This document shows positions 6,602 through 15,100 of a stretch of 35,346 nt of DNA, in pieces. The DNA is from Puniceicoccaceae bacterium (GTDB taxonomy: Bacteria > Verrucomicrobiota > Verrucomicrobiia > Opitutales > Opitutaceae). The DNA lies in the NCBI GenBank assembly GCA_007695295.1, contig REEB01000123.1:1-35346 (forward strand), written 5' to 3'. A program made the translations under genes and the position numbers. Numbering within the stretch: position 1 is the first letter of the stretch; the number at the start of each line of letters is the position of its first letter. The notes below the pieces were generated by a model. That model saw only the letters and a program-made list of their open reading frames with translations. It did not search any database and was not told the DNA's origin.

Positions 6602-8632
6602 ATGACCCCGCGAGCCCTGCTCATTGGTTTTGTTTTCGCCTCCCTGCTGGCGGGGTTCACCTACTTCAACGACTTCGTCCTCAAGCAGACCTTCCTCATC
6701 GGCACCCAAGTGCCGATCATTGTCTACGGCCTGCTCATCGTCTTCATCGTCACGATCAACCCGCTCCTGCGGCGGTTCGGCGAGAACGTCGCGCTCAGGG
6801 GGCGGGAGTTGGCGGTGATCCTCGGCATCACCACGGTGGTCTGCGTCATCCCGGGTTCGGGGCTCCTGCGGTATTTCATCATTTCGCTGATCATGCCGCA
6901 CTACGAGGCGCAGACGCAGGCCGGGGGCATCGGGGAGGAGCTGATCGGGCACATTCCCACGCGGATGCTCGCGGATCCCACCGCCCACCCGGACGCCCTG
7001 CCGGGCTACCTGCAGGGGCTCGGCGTGGGCGAGCAGGGGATGCAGTGGTCGCAGGTCCCCTGGGAAGCCTGGCTGCCCACTCTTTTGCTCTGGCTGCCAT
7101 TGCTGATGGTCTTCTGGATCGGGTTGATCGCGCTCGCGCTGGTCTTCCACACCCAGTGGTCCAAACACGAGCACCTGCCCTACCCGATCGCCCGCATCGC
7201 CAATGAGATGCTGCCGACCCATGGTGAGAAGCGCCACTCCATCTACAGCAACCGCTGGTTCTGGATTCCCTTCGCCATCGTGCTGGCGATCCACTTCAAC
7301 AACTTTCTCGTCAGCCACTACCCGCAGCTCATCGCGATCAAGCTCGGGATGGACCTGAATCCCGTCATGAATCCCCTCGACTGGCGTTTCCGGGGGCCGG
7401 CGTCGATGTGGAGCACGCTTAATTTCACCATCTATTTCAGTGCGATCGCGATCGCCTTTTTCCTGCCCCGGCAGATCTCCCTCTCCATCGGGCTGGCGCC
7501 ATTCTGCTACGGGCTGGTCGCGGGCACGCTCGGGCTCTACGGCATCAACATGGCCGGCGGCGGCGCCTATGCCCCCCGCAATTTGTTCAGCCTCGGCGCC
7601 TTCCTGGGCATTTTCCTCATGGTGGTCTATACCGGGCGTTATTTTTACCTCCAAGTCACCAAGCGGGCGCTCGGCATGGGAAAACCGGGGGAGGTGCCGG
7701 CCGAAGCGGTCTGGGGAGCGCGTATTTTTGTCCTCTGTTTTCTCCTCAGTGTCATCTGGTTCTCCGCCGCGGGCCTATCCTGGCCGATCACGTTCCTGGT
7801 TCTGGGGCTGATCCTGGTGACCTATATTGTCCTGAGCAGGATTTTCGCTGAGACCGGCATGTTTATCATCCAGCCCGTGCACAGCGCACCCGCCATGCTG
7901 TTGGTTTTTTTCGGCGCCCAGACGGTCGGGCCGGACGTGATGATGATTGTGGGCCTGCTCTGGGTCGTTTTCATGGCCGACCCCCGTGAGGCGCTCATGC
8001 CGTACGTGGTCAACGCCTTCAAACTCCTCGAGCACCGCAACCTCAGTCCGGCCCGGTTCGCACCCTGGGCCGTGGCCGTCCTCCTGCTCGGGCTCCTCAT
8101 CGCCGTGCCGGCGACGCTCTACTGGCAATACGAAGGGGGCTCCCGCAATGTCCAGCCGATCAGCGTGGTCATCGCCATGAGCAAGATTTTTCCCGAGGCC
8201 ATTCAGGTCCACCAGCGTCTTGATGCCCAGGGAGCTCTCGAGAGTTCGTTGCAAGCCTCCGGCTGGGAGGCGCTCCGGCAGATGCGGCCCCACGGCACCG
8301 GGTTGGTCGCCTTCGGGCTCGGGCTCGCCGCCGTCATCGGATTCAGTCTGCTGCGGCTGCGCATTCCCGCCTGGCCGCTGCATCCGGTCATCTTCGCCAT
8401 CTGGGCCGCCTGGGGCACGGCCGTTTTCTCGATTTCTTTTCTCATCGGCTGGTTTCTCAAGGGCATGGTCTCCAAATACGGGGGTGAAAAAGCGGTCAAC
8501 CACGTCAAACCCGCCATGGTCGGCCTCGTGGCCGGCGAGTTCATGGGCGCCATCCTCCCGGTGCTGATCAACTGGGGTTACTACTGGTTCACCGGCGAAA
8601 ACCCGCCGCATTTTATCGTGCTTCCGTCCTGA
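6602..8632 (+). CDS. DUF6785/DUF6784 polytopic membrane protein (OPT-like)
   Basis: A 676-residue integral membrane protein with about 13-14 hydrophobic helices spread from residue 5 to the end. The N-terminal two thirds resembles DUF6785. The C-terminal part carries the DUF6784 pattern, with PAWPLHPV followed by FLKGMVSKYGG and a final glycine-rich helix. Both are placed near oligopeptide-transporter (OPT)-like proteins, so transport of a small peptide or similar solute across the inner membrane is a reasonable but untested inference. It is the first gene of the operon, with the next ATG only three bases after its stop. A second OPT-like protein is encoded at 16971-18983, so the operon carries two large carriers of related style. 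There is no Shine-Dalgarno; the ATG at 6602 opens directly into the first helix. Confidence 0.75.
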   Translation: MTPRALLIGFVFASLLAGFTYFNDFVLKQTFLIGTQVPIIVYGLLIVFIVTINPLLRRFGENVALRGRELAVILGITTVVCVIPGSGLLRYFIISLIMPHYEAQTQAGGIGEELIGHIPTRMLADPTAHPDALPGYLQGLGVGEQGMQWSQVPWEAWLPTLLLWLPLLMVFWIGLIALALVFHTQWSKHEHLPYPIARIANEMLPTHGEKRHSIYSNRWFWIPFAIVLAIHFNNFLVSHYPQLIAIKLGMDLNPVMNPLDWRFRGPASMWSTLNFTIYFSAIAIAFFLPRQISLSIGLAPFCYGLVAGTLGLYGINMAGGGAYAPRNLFSLGAFLGIFLMVVYTGRYFYLQVTKRALGMGKPGEVPAEAVWGARIFVLCFLLSVIWFSAAGLSWPITFLVLGLILVTYIVLSRIFAETGMFIIQPVHSAPAMLLVFFGAQTVGPDVMMIVGLLWVVFMADPREALMPYVVNAFKLLEHRNLSPARFAPWAVAVLLLGLLIAVPATLYWQYEGGSRNVQPISVVIAMSKIFPEAIQVHQRLDAQGALESSLQASGWEALRQMRPHGTGLVAFGLGLAAVIGFSLLRLRIPAWPLHPVIFAIWAAWGTAVFSISFLIGWFLKGMVSKYGGEKAVNHVKPAMVGLVAGEFMGAILPVLINWGYYWFTGENPPHFIVLPS

Positions 8633-8635
8633 CCC

Positions 8636-9496
8636 ATGGAAACCTGGATCTGGCACGGTCTTCGCCTCCAACTCCCCGCCGACTGGGAGTTGCTGGAGTT
8701 TTCCAAAAACCCCCGCCAAGGCAGGTTGCTCTTCGCCGACGCCGATGACATCCGTCTCGAAGCCTCCTGGCAGGAAGCGGCCGGCGAACCGGGCTGGCGC
8801 CGCCTCCTTTCCGACTACCGCCACATGCTCGAGGAAGCCGGCTGGGACACCGCCAAACCCCGTCGCCACGGCCCCTGGCACCTCCTCCCGACCGAAGGGG
8901 GAGACCGCATCGCCTGGCGAGCCTTCCGCCACTTCCCCGGCTCCCGGCGGCTGCTTGAGCTGGTCGTCCGGCCGCCCCCGGAGCAGACCCTGGACGCCGT
9001 CACCTCCCTGCTCGATGGCTGCGACTGGCCCCAGCCGCCGGAGGATTCCCTCCACTGGCGGGCTTTCGGCATCGAGGTGCGCTTTTCCAGCCACCACCGG
9101 CTCAAGGACTGCGACATCAAGCCCGCCCACGTGAAGCTCGAGTTCGAGCATGAGCGCCACCGGCTCGTCTGCGAACGGCGCGGCCTCGCCGATCTCTGGC
9201 TCCGCGGCGACCTTGAGGAGTGGATTGAAAGCAAGCTTCCCGAGGGCACCCGCGTTCTCAAGCGGGAAGCCCGCTTCGACGAGGCCGGCCCGGGCTTCGA
9301 TTTCAACGGCGTCCACCACCGCGGCCGCGGCATGCTCGGCTGGCTGCGGCGGCGCCCGTTCACCGGCCGGCTCTGGCGCTGCTCCCGCTGTGGGCGGATC
9401 CTGCGTTGGCTCGCGTACCCCTTGGACGCCGACAATGAGGAGGAGACCCCGCTCGTGCTTGGCGTGGCCTGCACCGACCCGGAGGGCTTGAACTGA
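8636..9496 (+). CDS. Unknown 286-aa protein with C-terminal CxxC
   Basis: I do not recognise this protein. It is soluble (no signal peptide or membrane helix), rich in Trp, Arg and Glu, and opens METWIWHGLRLQLPADWELL, which looks like a compact beta-rich fold. Two halves may be related: each starts with a similar phrase about an amphipathic strand (WHGLRLQLP near residue 5, WRAFGIEVRFS near 141), suggesting an internal duplication. Near residue 248 is a CSRCGR knuckle, which may bind a metal if further ligands come from elsewhere. Its stop overlaps the start of the PqqD-like gene by one base (TGATG), so the two are probably translated together and may act together. Its position suggests a cytoplasmic partner of the transport system. 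Confidence 0.7.
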   Translation: METWIWHGLRLQLPADWELLEFSKNPRQGRLLFADADDIRLEASWQEAAGEPGWRRLLSDYRHMLEEAGWDTAKPRRHGPWHLLPTEGGDRIAWRAFRHFPGSRRLLELVVRPPPEQTLDAVTSLLDGCDWPQPPEDSLHWRAFGIEVRFSSHHRLKDCDIKPAHVKLEFEHERHRLVCERRGLADLWLRGDLEEWIESKLPEGTRVLKREARFDEAGPGFDFNGVHHRGRGMLGWLRRRPFTGRLWRCSRCGRILRWLAYPLDADNEEETPLVLGVACTDPEGLN

Positions 9497-9897
9497 TGGC
9501 GACCGCAGAAACGTCCATCCCCGGCCCCCATCACCACCCGCCCTGGCTGCCCCTGATGCGGTGCCGCCTGCTCGCCAACAAGGCCGTCAGTGTCGAAACC
9601 GATGAGCCGATGGGCCTGAGGGTTTCCGTCCCCGTGCAACCGCGAGCCTGGGCCCGTCCGCCCCTGACCTGGATTTTGCCGCTGCGCGAACGGCGGCGTT
9701 TCGCCCTCGATCCGATCGGAAAAGCCATCTGGCAGGCTTGCCGGACGGAGCAATCCGTCGCCACCGTGGTCAGGGAGTTCGGACGCCGCCACCGCCTCTC
9801 CTTCCATGAAGCGCGGGTGGCCCTGACGCCCTACCTTCAGCAACTTGTCGAGCGCGGTATTCTTGTGCTCGTCGGCCCCTCTTCCGCGCATGCCTGA
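9496..9897 (+). CDS. PqqD-family (RiPP recognition element) protein
   Basis: A 133-residue cytoplasmic protein whose C-terminal half fits the PqqD fold: FALDPIGKAIWQACRTEQSV (about 69-88), then VVREFGRRHRLSFHEARVAL and LQQLVERGILVLV. This is the family pattern L-D-x-x-G-x-x-I-W, a turn, then three helices ending in a hydrophobic strand. PqqD-type domains bind leader peptides of ribosomally made, modified peptides and hand them to a radical SAM enzyme; stand-alone versions of unknown role also exist. No radical SAM gene and no obvious precursor peptide lies in the window. It overlaps its neighbours at both ends (1 base upstream, 8 bases into the permease), so tight co-expression with the transporter is clear. 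Confidence 0.75.
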   Translation: MATAETSIPGPHHHPPWLPLMRCRLLANKAVSVETDEPMGLRVSVPVQPRAWARPPLTWILPLRERRRFALDPIGKAIWQACRTEQSVATVVREFGRRHRLSFHEARVALTPYLQQLVERGILVLVGPSSAHA

Positions 9898-11356
9898 CCT
9901 CGAAATCAAAGACCAGCCCACCCTCGGCCCGGCCAAGCTTTTCCAGCTCACTGTCACCGCCATCCGCTACCGGCTCATCCGGTCCATCGTCACCACCGTC
10001 GTCATCACCGTGGCGGTCGCCTTCGTGGTCCACATGGCCGCCACCGCCATGGCCGGCCAAGGCTTGCGGCGGCTCGCGGAAACGGAGTTGTCCGAACTCC
10101 GGCTGGCCGATACCTGGGCCACCCGGCTGACCCAGGCCCCCTCGCCCCGCGCCGTGCTCTCCGAGTGGGCCGACCCCCGGGCCGATGCCGCCGGGCTCGA
10201 AGCCGCCGCCCGCGCCGCCGGACTGGAGGCAGGCCATATCCCCGACCTCCGCCGCCAGGCCGCCGCCGCCCATCAGCTGCTCACCCGCATGGAAGCCCTC
10301 GATCCGATTACCCGCCGCGCCCTCGCCGGCCGCGCCTCCGGGCTCGCCTTGCTCGACGCCATGGCCGGCGTGTCGCCGGACGAGCGGCAGAGCCGCCTCA
10401 TCCACCACCGCCTGACCCGTGATGAGATTGCCGACCTCTGGCCCGCGGTGGCCGACTCTTGGACGGAAACCGGCACCGCCCTCCGGGCGATCGCCGCCGC
10501 CCGCGAAACCGGCATCCGCAGCCTCGCCCCGTTCTTCCGGCAACAATCCGCCCTCCAGATGCTCGCCGCCGCCGAGCCCGACTTCCGCGAGGCCGTCGCC
10601 TCCGCCGGCTTCCAGCTCAGCGCAGCCGCCTGGGAGACCGTCTCCCAACGCGCCCGGGCCCGCCTGACCGCCCTCGCGATCGAAAGCGGCATTGCCGATC
10701 TCGACTTGCGCCGCGGCCTCGCCGCCCACCTCGACCGGCAACCCCAGGACGTCCTGCCTTCCCTTCTCTGGCGCTTCCTGCGCAGCGAATCCCATGCCGC
10801 CTGGTACCATGAGCAGTGGCAAACCCACCTCCCCGAGGCTCCGGACTGGTCGGTCAGCGAGGCCACCGCCCTCGCCCGCGAAAACCGCCGCGAAGCCGCC
10901 CTCTCCGGGGCCGCCGTCCGCGCCGGAGGAGACACCGGCGGCTTTGCCGGCCTCGGCCGCCGCACCACCGTCCTCGTGGCTGTTTCCCTGCTCGTCTGCA
11001 TCGTCGGCATCACCAATGCCATGCTCATGTCGGTCACCGAACGCTACCGGGAGATCGCCACCCTCAAGTGCCTTGGCGCCCTCGATCAGTCCATCCTCTG
11101 GATCTTTGTGCTCGAAGCCCTTTTGCTCGGACTCGCCGGCGCCCTCGTCGGCGCATTGCTCGGTGCGGTCGTCGCCCTCAGCTCCGGCGTCATTCTCTCC
11201 GGCTTCCTTTTCCTGGCCGGCATGCCCTGGCTCAACCTCTTCGGCCTGCTCATCACCGCACTCCTGCTCGGCGCGATCATGGCCGCCACCGCCTCCGTTT
11301 ACCCCTCTTGGAAAGCCGCCCGCCTCCCCCCGCTGGAGGCCATGCGGATCGAATAA
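9890..11356 (+). CDS. FtsX-family ABC transporter permease
   Basis: A 488-residue inner-membrane permease of the FtsX/LolCE/MacB superfamily. TM1 is at about 32-54. A 300-residue, Ala/Arg/Glu-rich, mainly helical extracytoplasmic region follows (about 58-355). Then come three helices at about 359-380, 402-440 and 446-470. Between TM2 and TM3 is the coupling segment TERYREIATLKCLGA, which contacts the ATPase in this family, and the C-terminus ends in the usual SWKAARLPPLEAMRIE. The ATG at 9890 was chosen over one 45 bases upstream because it starts at a natural N-terminus and gives an 8-base overlap with the PqqD-like gene. The helical extracytoplasmic domain is unlike the MacB periplasmic core. 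It may pair with the second FtsX unit at 12154-16968. Confidence 0.88.
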   Translation: MPDLEIKDQPTLGPAKLFQLTVTAIRYRLIRSIVTTVVITVAVAFVVHMAATAMAGQGLRRLAETELSELRLADTWATRLTQAPSPRAVLSEWADPRADAAGLEAAARAAGLEAGHIPDLRRQAAAAHQLLTRMEALDPITRRALAGRASGLALLDAMAGVSPDERQSRLIHHRLTRDEIADLWPAVADSWTETGTALRAIAAARETGIRSLAPFFRQQSALQMLAAAEPDFREAVASAGFQLSAAAWETVSQRARARLTALAIESGIADLDLRRGLAAHLDRQPQDVLPSLLWRFLRSESHAAWYHEQWQTHLPEAPDWSVSEATALARENRREAALSGAAVRAGGDTGGFAGLGRRTTVLVAVSLLVCIVGITNAMLMSVTERYREIATLKCLGALDQSILWIFVLEALLLGLAGALVGALLGAVVALSSGVILSGFLFLAGMPWLNLFGLLITALLLGAIMAATASVYPSWKAARLPPLEAMRIE

Positions 11357-11359
11357 TTC

Positions 11360-12151
11360 ATGAGCACCGACCACCCAACCGCCACCGCCGAACCCTCCGC
11401 CGCCCGCTGGAAGGCGCCTTCCGGTCAGCGGGTGCTCATCCGCACCGTCGGGCTCCGCAAGGCCTACGATCGCAAGAGCACCATCACCGTTGCCCTCCAA
11501 GGCATCAATCTCGAGATCGGCCAGGGCGAATTCCTCGCCGTCATGGGCCCCTCCGGGAGCGGCAAGAGCACGTTTTTCAACATGATCGGCGGCCTCGACA
11601 GCCCCAGCGAGGGCCGGGTCTTCATCGACGAGGTCGATGTCGCCCAACTTTCCGCCGTCGAGCTGGCCTTCCTCCGGTGCCGGAAAATCGGATACATCTT
11701 CCAGCAGTACAACCTCATCCAGTACATGACGGCGCTGGAGAACGTCACCACCCCGATGACTTTTGCCGGGCTCGATCCCGACACCGCCCGCAAGCGCGGC
11801 ATGGATCTGCTCAATCTCGTCGGCCTGGGCGAGCGCTGGTTTCACCGCCCCATCGAGATGTCCGGCGGCCAACAGCAGCGCGTCGCCATCGCCCGCTCCA
11901 TGGCCAACCACCCCACCATCCTCCTCTGCGACGAACCCACCGCCAATCTCGACCTCCGCACCGGACAGGATATCCTCAACATCCTCGTCAAACTCAACCG
12001 CGAGCGGGGCGTCACTCTCATCTGCGCCACTCACGATCACCGGGTCCTCGATGTCTGCCACCGGCTCGTCTGGATCCGCGACGGCCGCATCGACCGCATC
12101 GCCCTGCGCGAGGAGGTCACCATCGAACTCGGCTCCGCCCCCCTCGACTAA
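11360..12151 (+). CDS. ABC transporter ATP-binding protein (LolD/MacB type)
   Basis: A 263-residue ATPase with every ABC motif: Walker [10 protein letters not shown] (63-71), Q-loop within FQQYNLIQ, signature [15 protein letters not shown] (about 166-180), Walker [13 protein letters not shown] and H-loop ATHDH. It groups with the LolD/MacB/FtsE-like ATPases that drive FtsX-type permeases in mechanotransmission rather than classical import. An N-terminal extension of about 25 residues precedes the core. The start codon follows the permease stop by three bases, and the FtsX fusion gene starts two bases after its own stop, so it lies between its two likely membrane partners. Confidence 0.93.
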   Translation: MSTDHPTATAEPSAARWKAPSGQRVLIRTVGLRKAYDRKSTITVALQGINLEIGQGEFLAVMGPSGSGKSTFFNMIGGLDSPSEGRVFIDEVDVAQLSAVELAFLRCRKIGYIFQQYNLIQYMTALENVTTPMTFAGLDPDTARKRGMDLLNLVGLGERWFHRPIEMSGGQQQRVAIARSMANHPTILLCDEPTANLDLRTGQDILNILVKLNRERGVTLICATHDHRVLDVCHRLVWIRDGRIDRIALREEVTIELGSAPLD

Positions 12152-12153
12152 GC

Positions 12154-15100
12154 ATGTCCCGCCTCTTTCTCATCCCGCTGCTCTTCCTTCCGGCCGCCGC
12201 CGCCGCTGAGTTCACCCTCGATCTCGATCTGCTCGAGCACGACACCCGCGCCCTCGCCTCCGGCCCCCACCGCCTGGCCAGCACGCCGGCCTTTCACGAG
12301 GCCATCGACTACCTCCAGACTCGCCTCCGCGAGGTCGGCGTGGAGGACCTTTTCGTCCAGACGTTCCGCACCACCCAACTTGTCAATCACGGGGCCGAAA
12401 TCCGACTCCACCACCAGGAGGACGACGCCGGGCCGCTCCCCCTCGTCCCCCTCCGCCCCAACGGCATCGTGCCCGCCGCCACCTCCGCGGAGGGCATCAC
12501 CGGCCGGCTCGTCTACGTCGGCCGCGCCACCCAGGAGGAAATGGGCGACTCGCTCGAGGGCGCCATCGCTGTACTTGATTATGAGTCGGGGGAAAACTGG
12601 CTCCGGGTCTTTCGCAAGGGCGCCGCCGCAGCCATCTTCCTGCCCGCGGTCGAGCCGCGCTCCGACCACCAACACCACGTCTTCGCCCCGGTGCCGATCC
12701 CCCGTTTCTACTTCGAGGGCGACCGCTCCCTGCTCACCGGGGGCGGCGAGGGCACCCTGCACGCCGCCGCCTCCTGGCAACCCGCCGAGGGCCGCAATCT
12801 CATTGCCTACCTGCCGGGGCATGATCCCCAGTTTTTCCTCGATCATCCCGAGACGGTCGTCATCGCCGTGCCGCTGGATTCCTACGGCAATGTCCCGGAG
12901 CGGTCCGCCGGCGCCCGCAAGGCCGCCAACGCCGCCGCTCTCATCCAGTGGGCGGGCTGGTTTGCGGAAAACCGCCCGCGCCGCAATGTCGTCTTTCTCT
13001 TCCTCGATCAGCACGCCCGCGGCCAGGCCGGCGCCCTCGCCTACTACCGGATGTTCCTGCACGACTCCTCCTCGGGCGCCCTCAACCGCCGCATCACCTA
13101 CAACGAGCGCGAGACCCGCTTCATCACCCATCTCATCGAGCTGGCCGGGGCACCCGATCCGCTCTCCGAGCGCGGCGATGTCGGCCGCGACCTCGTCCGC
13201 CGCCTCCGCGCCGTCGCCGACACCCGCACTTTCGACCTCCGTTTCGCCGAACGGGCAGAGATCGAAGCCGCCGCCGCCGCCCCCGATGACGCCACCCGGA
13301 CCGCCTTCCTGGAACGCGCCCGCTTCTACGAATCCACCCGGGCCGGCTGGAATGATCTCAAACGCTCCCTCGCCAACCGCCGCCTCGTCCCCCAAGCCGA
13401 AGAGCCTTTTCTCGAAGCCCTCGCCGAGGTCACCGCCAGCCTCGGGCGGCGCCGCGCCGAGCTCGACGCCGAACGCCGGGCGCTCGCTTCCGCCCAAGCC
13501 ATCCACAGTCACCTCGGCACCCACCAGCGCGTCCTCCACCTCACCGTCATGGCCGGCGACGGCTCCGACCGCTGGGGCCTGCTCATCGGCGACAACGCCA
13601 ACAACCTCCGCAACCCGCGCGACAGTTTCGCCTTTTACAGCGGCCTCCGCGCCTCCTTCGCCCGCACCGCCAACGAACTCACCGAAGCCGGATCCCCGCT
13701 TCCGGGATTTCTCCCCTTCACCGGCGACGGCTCACTCTTCGTTCCCCGCATCTTTTTTTCCGGACCCACTTTCGTCACCACCGGCGCCTTTGCCGGCCGC
13801 GTCGGCGTCCCCAACATGGCCCTCACCACCGGGCAGGACCGCTTCCCGCGGGAAGGCACCCCGCATGACACCCCCGACCGCCTCGCCTTCGACGTGCTCG
13901 GCGTCCAACTCTCCGAAATGGCCCGCCTCGTGCGCCATGCACTCGATCAGGACGGCCTCTCCCAGCGCTCCGCCATCGCCCGGCAGGACCACGTCGTCTG
14001 GGGTGAATTCACCGGCGGCAACGAGCGCTTCGGCCCCCGGGTCATGGTCCGCCGCCCGGGCCGCTCCGCCGCCAATGAACCCATGCCCGGCGCCATCATC
14101 CAGCTCATGATGCAGCCGAGCGACAATCCGGCGGTCGGCCCCTACGCCTTCGATCCGTTCAAGTTTCCCGACTACGACGATTTCATGGTCATCCGCTCCG
14201 ACGAAGAGGGCGCCTACCATGTGGGACCCTGGCACGACGACTTCGGCCAGACCTTCGCTTTCGGGGCCGCCTTCAACGACCGCGGGTTGGTCGAGTTCGC
14301 CTCCACCCAGAGCACCCGCGCACAGATCCATAATCGCATCAACCTCATCCCCGCCCGCGCCGCCTGGTTCGTCCCTCCCCCGCAACTCACCCACGGCAAT
14401 ACCGTGCCCTTCGGCTCCGGCACCAACGCCCGGCTCGACGACCAGCGGGCCTTTCACCGCACCTTCGACGGGGTCATGTTCGTCTATTTCGAAGACCGCC
14501 AGCAGGGCATCAAACTGCTCGGCCCGGATTCGTTCGCCCTCCTCAAACTTGATCCGATCGACGGACTCGCGGACGCGGACCGCGGCTTTTTCCGCGCCCA
14601 CCGGGACTACCGCTTCGGCATCGGGGTCGAAGGCCGGGCCCAGTTCGAGCCTCCGCCGCTTGCTCCCCGCGCCGCCCGGGACCTGCTCGAGTTAAACGAG
14701 TTTCGCCTCTCGCTCCTGCGCTCCCACGGCGTTCGCAATCCGACCCTTGAGACTCTCCACCTGCAGTCCCGCGATGCCCTCGAAGCCTCCGAGGAAAAGG
14801 AATCCAGCTGGCGCTCCGAAGCCCTCGCCGGCAGTGCCTACCTTTTCCAACGCCATGTCTATCGCGAGACCCGCGGCACCCTCCAGGACATGGTCCGGGC
14901 CGTCCTCGCCCTGCTCCTGCTCACCATTCCCTTCGCCTATGCCATGGAGCGGCTGCTCATCGGCTCCACCAACATCTACCGGCAGGTCATGGGCTTTGTG
15001 GTCTTCTTTTCCGGCACTTTCCTTCTCCTGTACTTCACCCATCCGGCGTTCTCCGTCTCCGCCACACCAATGGTGATTTTTCTCGGCTTCGGCATTCTGC

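Noticed and set aside
10816-12153. Upstream extension of the M28-FtsX fusion frame to 10816
   Set aside because: The added 446 residues are Arg/Pro/His-rich shadow sequence over the permease and ATPase genes. A signal peptide begins at the ATG at 12154, two bases after the ATPase stop.
12148-13539. Minus-strand open frame (463 codons) opposite the fusion gene's first part
   Set aside because: Gly/Glu-rich antisense shadow without any recognisable domain.
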